From contig NC_084803.1 of assembly GCF_963583255.1 (NCBI RefSeq), positions 12,198,478 through 12,262,477 of the forward strand: a DNA stretch of 64,000 nucleotides. Direction: 5' to 3'. The number at the start of each line of letters is the position of its first letter. Within the stretch, counting starts at the first letter, position 1. Below are positions 1-10,823 of the stretch, piece by piece. Made by a program: the position numbers and the translations under genes. Source of the DNA: Pyrus communis. Lineage: Eukaryota > Streptophyta > Magnoliopsida > Rosales > Rosaceae. The notes under the pieces are model-generated. The model had not been told where the DNA came from. It searched no databases and was given only the letters and a program-made list of their open reading frames with translations.

Positions 1-224
1 CTACATTACGCTTTGTTTTGAACTGGAATTGTTTCTTGTTTAGTTGCTTATGTGATAGATTGTTGGTCTTTGATGTGCGTGCTGTTTCATGTCATGATGT
101 TTATTGTTTCACCTCATTGTTGCTTTTTGTGCTGCATTTTTCCCATATAGAGATAGACGTTGTCCGTTAAGTTGGCACGTTGATTCATTGACAATTGATA
201 ACCCAGACTTTAGTTTACCTGCAG

Positions 225-2749
225 GCGGTGATGTGAAGCAGATCACGGCCAAAAACCAACTACCGGATATGATTGAGGTCTAATTGTGTCCTTTAAGTAT
301 ATATAATAACAGAATTATAACCTTATACAGTTTGCTAAAATCCAGATAATATAATGCAACTTCCTTCACTACCATATTAGATGTAATTTTGGTAATTTTC
401 ATAGTGAATAGAATTTACAACTAGCAATACGGTTTACCCTTGCAAAATCATTGATGATTAAGCCTTAATAGAAACAAACCAAGCCTGTTTTCACAAAATT
501 CATGCATTAGAATCGTATTGATGTGTTTGTTGATAGGTCTAAAATTTCAAAGGGAAAATCTCGTATAAATGTCATAAATTGCAGCGAAGATTGTGCTTTC
601 AGCATGTATTTATTTGTTAGTTAATGTTCAATATATAGTGTCATTTTTTTCTTTTCTAATTTCGTGTTTGACATTCTTGGGCAACCTACAAGTTACAACA
701 TATGATCATTTGTTTAGTTTTGATTTTGCTTGAACTTGGTTGATATAATTTGTATTGGTTGGATAGGATTCATTTCTTTTCTGAGCTACCATTTGTCATA
801 TTTTTAAGACTAAGAGGCTACCAACATGATATTTGGGTTGCATGTTTTTCAGGTATTCACTGCTGAGTATTCTCTAATATGTAAAATATCTGAGTACAAG
901 AAGCCCTATATAAGCTTCATGGATGGCATAACAATGGGCTTTGGTATTGGCCTATCAGGTCATGGTCGCTACCGGATCATTACAGAGGTATTATTGCCTT
1001 GTCAGACTACATTTCGGATTTTTGAATTTTGTGTCTAACTTTGTACGGATACATTTCAGAGAACTGTTCTTGCTATGCCAGAGAATGGAATTGGTTTGTT
1101 TCCAGATGTTGGGTTTTCACATATTGCGGCAAGGAGTCCAGGAGGAGGATCTGTAGGTATGCTTTTTCCATACTCAGGCACAACTTCTTTCATATGACTG
1201 GAGCAAGCTGTTTTTCAAGCATTGACATACTATAGTAGGCACTACAATCAGAAAGTATATAAATCTAGATATTTTTACTAAAGTATTTCATTACTAAGGA
1301 GAAACCGTTTAGATTATAAACATATAAAGAGAATGGCCTATACAATTTCTCTGTTAGCTTCATGCATCAATTCTTAGTCCTGTAGTTTGTTTTAACAGTG
1401 TTATGTCTTTCTAGGTGCTTATCTTGGACTGACTGGTAAAAGGATTTCAACACCATCGGATGCACTATATGTGGGACTTGGGACACATTTTGTCCCATCT
1501 CAAAACTTAGGTTCTCTAAAGGAGGCCCTTTTGTCAACCAACTTGTATGTTTCTCTTCGTTCTGCCTTCGTTCTTTTTTCCTTTCCTTCATATATCTGAT
1601 GCACTAGTGGGGATTAATTTAGTTGGCATCATCCCATTGTCCAATACCTTTGTTGAGATAAAAGCAACGCCCTTGTTGATGCAGTTCCCAGGATCCACAT
1701 CAGGACATCGAAACAAATTTGGCGAAATTCAGCAGCAAGCCAGATTCTGAACCCCAACTTAGGTTGCTGCTGCCTCCAATAACTTCAGCATTTGGTGCAA
1801 ATAAGTCAGTTGTCGAGACAATTGATGAACTTAAAAAGCAGCAGCAGAGTTCAGATGCTACTGGTAACTTTGTCAATGCCATTTGTTTATTGATAATGAA
1901 ATGAAATCTCTCATACTCTTCTATTGAAAGTTTGTATGTCGCTTGCGAGTATTTTTCTCTCAAATTGTGGTTTTCCTCTTTGTATTATTATTTTGTTGTT
2001 CTTGCCGATTCATTGTTTTGATTGCAGTGGTGGAGTGGGCTAATGAAGCTCTTCAAGGTCTTGGAAAGGGTGCTCCTTTTTCACTGTACTTGACGCAAAA
2101 TTATTTCTCCAAGGTTGCATCTGCGCTTGGGAAAAATGAGAATCAATTATCCACAGTGAGTCTGCAGTTTCTACCTTTTCGTTTCTTTCATCATGTGGCG
2201 GTTACATCCTTTTGATAGGTGTTGTGTCCTAGAAGCTCACAAATCTGAAAGTAACATGTGCCGAACTTGGGCAATACCAGTTAACAGGTGTGATGAAAAC
2301 TGAATATCGTGTTGCTATAAGATCGTCTTTGCGGAGTGATTTTGCTGAAGGTGTGCGGGCAGTTTTGGTGGACAAGGATCAGGTTTGTTCATTATGCTCA
2401 AAGATTCATTACTATAAAAAGGCAGTAGAATGCAGCTTGAAGTTAGTATTATGCTTTAAAGTATAGATGTTAGTTTACTTTAATAATCCGAATTATGCAG
2501 TTTCCCTTTGAAAAGCACTCTTAATAGACGGAGTGCTGCAAGATAAACGGTTACTCTCTCTAAGACCATTTTGGTGAAATAATCAACTTATTTTCCGTTA
2601 TATCAGAACAAATCCTTATCTTTTGCTTTTGTTTCTCACCAATGAAGAATCCAAAGTGGAACCCGTCAAAGTTAGAAGAGGTTAATCAAAGCGAAGTTGA
2701 AGCTCTAGTCGAGCCATTGAGCCCGAACGTTGAGGAGTTGAGCGTGTGA
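225..2749 (+). CDS. 3-hydroxyisobutyryl-CoA hydrolase-like protein (CHY family), 5' end outside window
   Basis: Enoyl-CoA hydratase/isomerase-superfamily enzyme of the plant HIBCH-like group, expected to hydrolyse 3-hydroxyisobutyryl-CoA in valine breakdown, probably in mitochondria; the targeting region lies left of the window. Exons by frame and splice sites: 225-277, 853-987, 1060-1156, 1415-1544, 1685-1863, 2028-2155, 2281-2382, 2648-2749 (stop TGA). Visible family motifs are GGDVKQI (first exon), [17 protein letters not shown] (oxyanion-hole region), [15 protein letters not shown] and GAYLGLTG. All phases join, but the exon at 1685 needs the acceptor in GATGCAG; the next possible AG would shift the frame. 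A degenerate copy lies at 8254-9990. Family assignment is firm; the exact paralogue (HIBCH-like 3 type) is inferred. Confidence 0.85.
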
Positions 2750-2914
2750 TGGATTGGCATGTGAAAACGGAACTTTTGAAATATATTTGCGTTCTGGAAA
2801 CTAAGTTTAATGAAACTACTTGACAAGAAAGCACTTTCACTTGGACGCTTTTAGTGCTACTGCGTTGTACGTGGCCAGTTATGAACTAAAATTGTGATAG
2901 TGGTTATTTGCATA

Positions 2915-3200
2915 GACTTGTTCGAATATGAATTATGCTTCTCATATCTGAATGTTTTTTTTTTTTTTTTTTTTTTTTGGCAAACAATATTATCTACACT
3001 AATAGGGAGAGGCTGGTCTAGCCTCACAATGAGCTAGTAATAACGTCTATGGGAGACTTGTTCGAATATGAATTATGCTTCTCATATCTGAATGTGTTTT
3101 TTATTTTTATTTTTATTTTTATTTTTTTGTTGCAAACAATATTATCTACACTAATAGGGAGAGGCTGGTTTAGCCTCACAATGAGCTAGTAATAATGTCT
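2915..3200. repeat. Tandem duplication, two units of about 140 bp with poly-T
   Basis: The block beginning GACTTGTTCGAATATGAATT at 2915 recurs at 3055, followed in both units by a T-rich tract and the segment ATTATCTACACTAATAGGGA ... CTAGTAATAA. The first unit has a pure T run, the second a (TTTTA)n-like run. A related segment (TCTACACTAAGAG ... CACAATGGGCTAA) occurs at about 38775-38840, so this is a dispersed family, possibly a SINE or LINE tail, that was then locally duplicated. Confidence 0.75.
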
Positions 3201-3275
3201 ATGAGAGTCTTACCGGCTCCTACAAGGATGGACTGGCGTGACGAATTCACCAACTGATTTTTTTTTTTTTTTTTT

Positions 3276-3540
3276 TAAAGTCCGACCACATGACGCTTCG
3301 ATCAAATATTCACTAATTCAAGACCTCAAATATCTGACGTAGCGCGTTCGCTAGCTAAAGATTGCCTCACCAAAATGCCGTAATTGGATGTAAAGAATAG
3401 TCTGACCTTTTGTAAAGATTAATTGACCAAAATGTCTTAATTGGATGTAAAAGATGGTTTTACCTTTACTTTTCAAAGAGAGATTTCATTTAAGTTAAGA
3501 ACCTGTTGTTTTTCATTGGACAACATCGGTTTTTTCCTTA
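3276..3540. other. Intergenic block shared with 14944-15133 (segmental duplication)
   Basis: No gene seen. The sequence starting AAGTCCGACCACATGACG, with CAAAATGCCGTAATT and AGAGAGATTTCATTT further on, recurs in the same order at 14944-15133 with substitutions and small indels. It is the CHY-Nudix spacer of the duplicated block, and shows that the duplication included intergenic DNA, not just the genes. Confidence 0.8.
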
Positions 3541-3550
3541 AAAAAGGAAA

Positions 3551-4983
3551 GGCTTTTTAGTCAAAATTTTCTTTGAGATTTGCATAACACATCACTTTGG
3601 TTCTTGAGATTGAAAATCAATAAAAATGGTCCATGAGATTGTCCAATATCAATTATTTTGGTCATTCCGTTAAAAACTCCATTAAGTGGTTGCTCATACC
3701 AGAAATTGAGATTTTTTGCCGGTAGTTTCGGCAATTTTCAAAACTTCGTAACTCAATTGTTTCTTAACCAAATTCGACCCATAATATATCAAAATGAAGA
3801 TAGGAAAGTGTTGAATAAGATTATACCTATTTGGAAGCCCAATGGTTGCCGGAGATGGCCGGAAAATAGCCTGAAAGGTGATTGGTCTGTAGGAAAATTG
3901 AAAAACTTTCCGGAAACTGGGTAAACTTTAAACGTTCATAACTTCTTCAATACTCAACGAAATCGAGTGATTCAAAAATGAAAATCATACTTCTCAACGA
4001 GACGAAGATAATGGTACATTTTTCAATGGCTAATTCACTGTGATTTGGTTGAAAAACGGCTCAAAAAGTGGCTAACTCGATGAGGCCAAGACAGCCACTT
4101 TCGAACCGTTTTCCGGCCAAACCACATCGAGTTAGCCATCGATAAAGGTACTATTCTCTTCGTATCGTTGAGAAATATGATATTTGTTTGTGAATCACTC
4201 GATTTCGTTGAGTATTGAAGAAGTTATGAACATTTAAAGTTTACCCAGTTTCCAGCGAGTTTTTCAGTTTTCCAGCTGACCAGTTACCTTTCAAGCTATT
4301 TTTCGGCCAAACCACTGTGAGTTAGCTGTCGAAAAAGGTACCATTCTCTTCGTCTTGTCGAGAAGTATGCTTTTTGTTTTTGAATCACTTGATTTCGTTG
4401 AGTATTGAAGAAGTTATGAATGTTTAAAATTTACCTAGTTTCCGACGAGTTTTCCAATTTTCCCGTGGACCAGTCACTTTTCAGGTTATTTTTCGGCCAA
4501 ACCATGGTGAGTTAGCATTCAAAGAGATACAATTCTCTTCGTCTCGTCGATAAGTATGATTTTTATTTTTGAATCACTCGATTTCATTGAGTATTGAAGA
4601 AGTTATGAACGTTTAACATTTACCCAGTTTCTGGTGAGTTTTCCAGCGGACCAGTCACCTTTTAGGCTATTTTCTGGCCATCTCCAGTAACCATTAGGCT
4701 TCCAAATAGGTATAATCTTGTTCAACACTTTCCTATCTTCATTTTGATATATTATGGGTTGAATTTAGTTAAGAAACGATTGAGTTACGAAGTTTTGAAA
4801 ATCGTCCGAACTTCCAGCCAACTCAGTTTCCGGTATGAGCTTTGGGCTCACTTAACGAATTTTTAACGAAAATATCAAAATAATAGATGGTAGATAATCT
4901 CAGGGATTATTTATATTAATTTTCAATTTCAGGAACAAAGTGATATGTTATAAAATCTCAAATACCATTTTAGTTTAAAAACC
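3551..4983. mobile_element. Fold-back, MULE-like non-autonomous transposon with long inverted arms
   Basis: The outer ends are inverted: GGCTTTTTAGTC ... at 3551 and, on the minus strand from 4983, GGTTTTTAAACTAAAATGG. Inside the ends TTTGAGATTTGCATAACACA matches the minus-strand TTTGAGATTTTATAACATA. Flanks are AAAAGGAAA (3542-3550) and AAAAGTAAA (4984-4992), an 8 of 9 target duplication, which fits Mutator-like elements. The left arm (about 3570-4090) is matched in inverse by the right arm, but the right arm holds three direct repeats of about 190-195 bp (starting near 4108, 4303 and 4490). No transposase seen. Confidence 0.75.
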
Positions 4984-5166
4984 AAAAGTAAACGAGTTGG
5001 TAGCTACGCCAATCAGTCCGTTCTTCTTCAGGCCAAAAAGACTAGACATTTCAATCTTCCCATGCCACCAAAAATTGAACCCATAATGTACGGCTGGAAT
5101 GGTGGTTGGATAACGTCGTTACGTCCGTTGGTAATACTGTAAAATCAAGGAATCGTACCCGCTCTC

Positions 5167-7817
5167 ATGGCCTGCATCAGCGGCGGCAGTCTTCTCGTCG
5201 ACTCTTTGGTCACACGTTTCACTGCCAAAGCTTTTCGCGCCTTCCCCAACTCCCTCACGACGTCGCGTCCACTTCGATCCGCCCCCAAAGCTATTCACGA
5301 AATCCTCACTTCTCGCAGCGTGTCGGTCTCTGCAGCCTCCGATGTCTTCACTTGGGACGACGTCGTCCGAATCTCCAAACCGGAAGCCCTTCAGGACGAC
5401 CCTTCAGATCTCAAAGGCTACTCTGACAAGATCAAAATCTGCAATCGCAAACTGGTAAGTTGCCCATTGCATTTTCTTAGCTGCCAAACAAACCCGATTG
5501 GTCGTTTTCATCTCCAACCTCCCCCCGAATAAAAAAGATATAAATTTTATTGAAATATCTTGCAGGAATCTCAATCGGAGTTCATACCGTTTGTGATTGA
5601 GGATCAAATTGTTGGTTACATTCACAATGGGTAAGCTTAAATTCTGTGAATTCAAATACCCAATTCGATCAGATGCGTTACTGAATAATTTTCCGAAATT
5701 ATGCAGTTTTGCTGAGAAGTTACATAGTTTCAAGGACGTGTTTGTTTTCCCTCCAGAAAATTCAAATTCTGATGATGGCGGCGGCTCAATGACCTTGCAT
5801 TCTTCACTGCGCACGGCGGAGGATAGGACGCGAGCGGTGGGAGATGTAATCAAAAGCTTAGGGGAAGAAGAACTGATTCCAGGAATAAGAAATGAGGTAA
5901 TGATTTTGGTTGTACTGACTGAAATGTGCTTATAATTTTAGTAAATTAGAAAAAACACACCAACGACTATACGTTTTTACAGTTGAGTTTAACTTTGGAA
6001 TCGTTTTTATCTGGATGATCAGCTATACCCGGTGGCATCATCCTTTGGGGCACCCATATGTTTCTCTCTAGAACGTGCTGCTGCGCCTTATTTCGGAATA
6101 AAGGTTTGTTTTTGCTCTTTGCGTAGCCTTTTTACCTTGGTCTAGGTTCTAAATTATGATCTATTTTTTATGAATGGCTAGCAGGCCATTTTGGCCATAT
6201 TGATCTGTATATGAATGGAACTTGTTCATTGGATTTATTGGTGCTATGCACCTAGCTGCGCCTATGGTTTGTTAATAGATTGGCATGGATATTCTGTAAA
6301 AAGATTTTGATGAGGTTTGGAAGGTGACCAGTTGTGTGGTATCGTATTTGTGGTTCAAGGAGAGGAATATAAAAGCTTTTGAAGGGTTAAAGTTTTGGTG
6401 TTGGTGTTGAAGGATTAAGTAATCTGGTCGATTTTAAATGGTCACATAGAAGCCAGCTGACTGTTTTATTGTTGTTTCATTTGGTTTATGTGCTATTTTC
6501 ATTTTATTTTGAACTTATTTATCTATACTTTTGGAATAGGCTTATGGAGTGCAAATGAATGGCTATGTTGAAAAGGATGGCCAGAAGTTTCTATGGATAG
6601 GGAAGAGGAGCCAACAGAAATCCACTTATCCAGGGATGCTTGATCAGCTCGTTGCTGGGGGACTGGTTTGTAACGAGATTTCATCTTGATATGAGGAATT
6701 TAGTTTCTGTTCTTTCACTATTTAGGCTGTGAAAAGGAGGTTGCTTTTGGCAACTAGAATAACTTTCATTACATGACATGTTCTTGAAATTAGACCGCTC
6801 TGGTGCACCTTGATGTGAAATGTTGTTGGTGAAACTACAAGATTGAAATGTTAAACTTGACCTGAGAACTTGCCGGATTTTATGGTTGTAATCTGAAGCA
6901 AAGTGGTTCCTTTACAAAAATGATAAAGCTTGCATAATCCTTTCATCACTAAACCTAATATCTAGTTTGCACCCATTTTTGATAATTGCAGCCTCACGGG
7001 GTTGCATGCGGGGAAAATGTTGTGAAGGAATGTGAAGAGGAAGCCGGAATACCCAGACCCATTTCTAGCGTGTAAGTTCTCTCTCTCGCTCGCTCTCTAT
7101 CTCGTACACTGATGGTGATGTTGATTTGAACATGATCTCATGCATGCAGAGCTGTACCAGTTGGAGCTGTTTCTTATATGGACATTGATGGGTATAGATA
7201 CAAAAGGGATGTTTTGTTTTGCTATGATTTAAAGCTTCCCGAGAGTTTCATGCCAAAGAATCAAGGTGCGACCTTTAGAGCTTAGCCTTTACAAATAGTA
7301 GTTGTAAACTATGCCTTGAGGTTTGCCCTTTTTCTCATCGTTTGATTTTGGATGATGAATTTTCACCTGCCTTCATTCAAAACCATCCGCTATTTCCCCA
7401 CTGACTGAGACAACTTGAACAATGCTGCTTACTAAACATTTGAGATTTGACAGATGGAGAGGTGGAGAGCTTCAAGTTGATTCCAGTGACGCATGTTGCA
7501 AACATCATACGGAGGACGCAATTTTTCAAGCCAAATTGCTCTCTTGTGATCATTGACTTCCTTTTTCGACACGGGTATTTCACTTTCACTGCTGACATTC
7601 TTACAATAAGTGATCCGTTACGCGAGAAACTCACACCTGGTGGATGCCACTATGGTGGTATCTCAAACCATTCATGCACGGCCGGGTATTTTAACTACCA
7701 TGTGATGCCCTCGTACGAATCTGATCACTGTTTTTTTATCAGTGCAGGTACATTAGGCCCGAATCCTTCGGATACCTGGATCTGCTACAAAGTTTGAGGA
7801 GCGGCGATTGTTCTTAA
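5167..7817 (+). CDS. Nudix hydrolase, plastid DUF4743 type (NUDT20/24-like)
   Basis: Nine exons give a 378-residue protein: 5167-5454, 5566-5630, 5707-5896, 6023-6103, 6540-6665, 6992-7071, 7150-7265, 7454-7574, 7748-7817. The Ser/Arg-rich first exon looks like a plastid transit peptide. The middle part ([41 protein letters not shown]) is the thiamine-pyrophosphokinase-related region of this group. The Nudix box is at about residues 248-270 (GGLPHG ... KECEEEAGI) and is split by intron 5; it has K where the consensus has R in RE, and no Glu after the first x5, as usual for this subfamily. The family hydrolyses damaged thiamine diphosphate or similar pyrophosphates; the substrate here is not shown by sequence. 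The chosen ATG opens the only long frame before exon 2. A pseudogene copy lies at 25098-28438. Confidence 0.9.
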
Positions 7818-8131
7818 TTGTACATTTTTCTTCTTTGGTACTGCCTAAGTGTGTTTTTTTTCACTCTTCCCCAAAATTATCAAAAGCTAATGTTAAAAAC
7901 TAGGCAACTAAAGCAGCTATATCCAAATGCAGCTGTTTGTTCTTCTCTGTGTCGCTCTTTAATGAAAGTGAAATAATCGGCTTAAAATTTGCCTCGTGTT
8001 TTTTCTTCTTCTTCTCCGTCTTTTTTTTTTTCCCTTCCCTTTTGTAAACCGAATTGCATGCTTCTTCTTTGCTTCATTCATTCTTGTCCAGAATTTCTTG
8101 AGGTGCCTGCAAAGACTGAAGACAGTTGCAA
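7818..8131. other. 3' flank of the Nudix gene, duplicated downstream of the pseudogene
   Basis: Transcribed 3' region and flank (GTACTGCCTAA, AATAATCGGCTTAAAATTTG, TGCCTGCAAAGACTGAAGAC). The same string of words follows the Nudix pseudogene at about 28198-28440. The shared sequence ends at 8131, where LTR-family DNA begins. No separate gene seen. Confidence 0.7.
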
Positions 8132-8260
8132 TGACACGCCCCCGATCCCGGTGTCATTCAGACACCAGGATGGACATGTGTTGGTCGACACCCGAGGATG
8201 ACGAAAGCCATCCTAACATGCCTATGCTAAGGACATGTAAATATGCATGCAATTACATTG
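8132..8260 (-). mobile_element. LTR terminal fragment at the junction of the two duplicated units
   Basis: TGACACGCCCCCGATCCCGG ... GACGAAAGCCATCCTAACAT ... GCATGCAATTA matches the reverse complement of the right end of the solo LTR at 10103-14702 (there TGACACGACTCGATCC ... GACGAAAGCCATTTTAACAT). Only about 130 bp of the LTR end is present. It lies exactly between the last base of the Nudix 3' flank and the first base of the CHY copy. Confidence 0.75.
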
Positions 8261-9990
8261 CGGATTTTTGAATTTTGTGTGTCTAACCTTGTAAGGATAC
8301 ATTTCGGGGAACTGCTCTTGCTATGCCAGAGAATGGAATTGGTTTGTTTCCAGCTGTTGGGTTTTCCCATATAGCGGCAAAGAGTCCAGGGGGAGGATCT
8401 GTAGGTATGCTTTTTCTATCCTCAGACGCAATTTCTTTCCTTTGACCGGAGCATGCTGTTTTTCCAACGTTGACATACTATAGTAGGCACCACAATCAGA
8501 AGGTATATAAATCTAGATATTTTTACTCTAGTATTTCATTTCTAAGGAGAAACCGTTTAGATTATAAGTATATAAAGAGATGGGCCTATACAATTTCTCT
8601 GTTAGCTTCATGCATCAATTCTTAGTTCTGTAGTTTGTTTTAACAGTGTTATGTCTTTCTAGGTGCTTATCTTGGACTGACTGGTAAAAGGATTTCAACA
8701 GCATCGGATGCACTATATGTAGGTGTTGGGACACATTTTGTCCCATCTCAAACCTTAGGTTCTCTAAAGGAGGCCCTTTGTCAACCAACTTGTATGTTTC
8801 TCTTCTTTCTGCCTTCGTTTTTCATTTCTTTTCCTTCATATATCTGATGCACTGGTGGGGTTTAATTTAGTTGGCACCATCCCATTGTCAAATACCATTG
8901 TTGAGATAAAAGCAACGCCATTGTTGATGCTGTTCTCAGATCCACATCAGGACATTGAAACAAATTTGGCGAAATTCAGCAGCAACCCAGATTCTGTTCT
9001 GAACCCCAACGTAAGTGGCTGCTACCTCAAATAACTTCAGCATTTGGTGCAAGTAAGTCAGTTGTCGAGACAATTGATGAACTTAAAAAGCAGCAGCAGA
9101 GTTCAGATGCTACTGGTAACTTTGTCAATGCCATTTGTTTATTGATAATGAAATGAAATCTCTCGTACTCATCAATTGAAAGTTTGTATGTCGCTGTCGA
9201 GTATTGTTCTAGCCGATTCCTTGTTTTTATTGAGTGGGCTAATGAAACTCTTCAAGGTCTTGGAAAGGCTGCTCCGTTTTCACTTTACTTGGCACAAAAT
9301 TATTTCTCCAAGTTGCATCTGCGCTTGGGAAAAATGAGAATCAATTATCCGCAGTGAGTCTGCAGTTTCTACCTTTTCGTTTCTTTCACCATGTGGCGGT
9401 CACATCCTTTTGATAGGTGTTGTGTTCTAGTAGCTCACAAATCTGAAACTAACATGTGCTGTACTTGGTCAATACCAGTTAACTGGTGATGAAAATTGAA
9501 CATCGCATTGCAATAAGATCGTCTTTGCAGAGTGATTTTGCTGAAGGTGTGCGGGCAGTTTTGGTGGACAAGGATCAGGTTTGTTAATTATGCTCAAGCT
9601 TCCTTGCTATATAAAGGCAGTAGAATGCAGCTTGAAAATAAGGATTATGCTCAAAAGTATAGATGTTAGTTTAATTTAATTATCCGAATTGTTCAGTTTC
9701 CTTTTGCAAGATAAGCGGTTACAATCTCTCTAAGACCATTTTGGTTAAATAATCATCTTATTTTCCGTATATCAGAACAAATCCTTAGCTTCGGCTTTTG
9801 TTTATTCGAGCCATTGAGCCCCAATGTTGATGAGTTGAGTGTGTGATGGACTGGCAGTTGAATGAAACTACATGAGAAGAAAGCACTTTCACTTTGGACG
9901 CTGTTAGTGCTTTTGTACTGTGTTGTATGTGGCCAGTTATGAACTAACGTTGTGATTGTGGTTATTTGCATAGACTTGTTCGAATACGAA
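8254..9990 (+). pseudogene. Truncated, frameshifted copy of the CHY-like hydrolase gene
   Basis: Closely similar to 1006-2960 of the parent, introns included, so a DNA-level duplication and not a retrocopy. It starts inside the parent intron before the RTVLAMPEN exon, so all earlier exons are missing. Breaks include loss of one T in GAGGCCCTTTGTCAACC (frameshift), loss of the acceptor (GATGCTG in place of GATGCAG), a one-base deletion at TTCTCAGATCC, TTAACTGGTGATG in place of TTAACAGGTGTGATG (frameshift), and deletion of most of the last exon start. Not expected to make the enzyme. Confidence 0.9.
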
Positions 9991-10823
9991 TTATGCTTCT
10001 CATTTCTGAATATCCAATTAAACCCAAACTTGAGACCATTCATAAATATACAGAATAAGATCAACCAAAATGGGTTGCTATACATTCTCCAGAACGGGCT
10101 TTTGTTAGGACCCATCCTAAATTTTATGGTATTTTGATACTAAAAGTGTAAATTAACCAAAATGTTCTAGAGGCGGGAATGTTGATTTTTGTTGACCATT
10201 GTATCGTGAGACGTTTAACCTATTCTTTTAGCGTATTCGTGTAATACTCGTCGCTATGAACACGTGGGTGCAAACAAAATTGAATTTAGAGTTAGAATGA
10301 AGTTTACAAATTTTGGAACGTCGGAAGTAATTCGATAATTTTACATTTCGAGAGATATTTTTCCGTTTCGTCTTGTGACTTTCATTTGTGAGCCACTAAG
10401 GCCCTCGTTTGTCCCCTTGTTCCCCAGATTCCCCCTCCCCACTCTTCACTCGCTTCCCCCCGTGACTCTCTCCCCCTTAACTCTCTCTCTCCGAGCTCAA
10501 CACGCACATGTTAATGTATATAATTCAACAACATACACACAACAACAGCAGCAACACTCCCACCACCATCTCTCATCCTCTCTCTGAACCCCACGAGCCA
10601 TACCCAAGGGGAAATTGGTAGATTGTGTTTTGGAGTACGTCTGGTGTGATTTTGAGTAGTTTTGGTAACCTTTGGACGCAGAATACCTCGGGAAAACCTT
10701 CCCCAGTTTTCCGGCGAAAAGATCTCACTTTACAGGCGTTTTTCGGCCACATGCAGCCACCATTTGGCTTCCAAACATGTATAATCTTGTTCTAATCTTC
10801 TTTAACTTTGTTTCGATATACTA

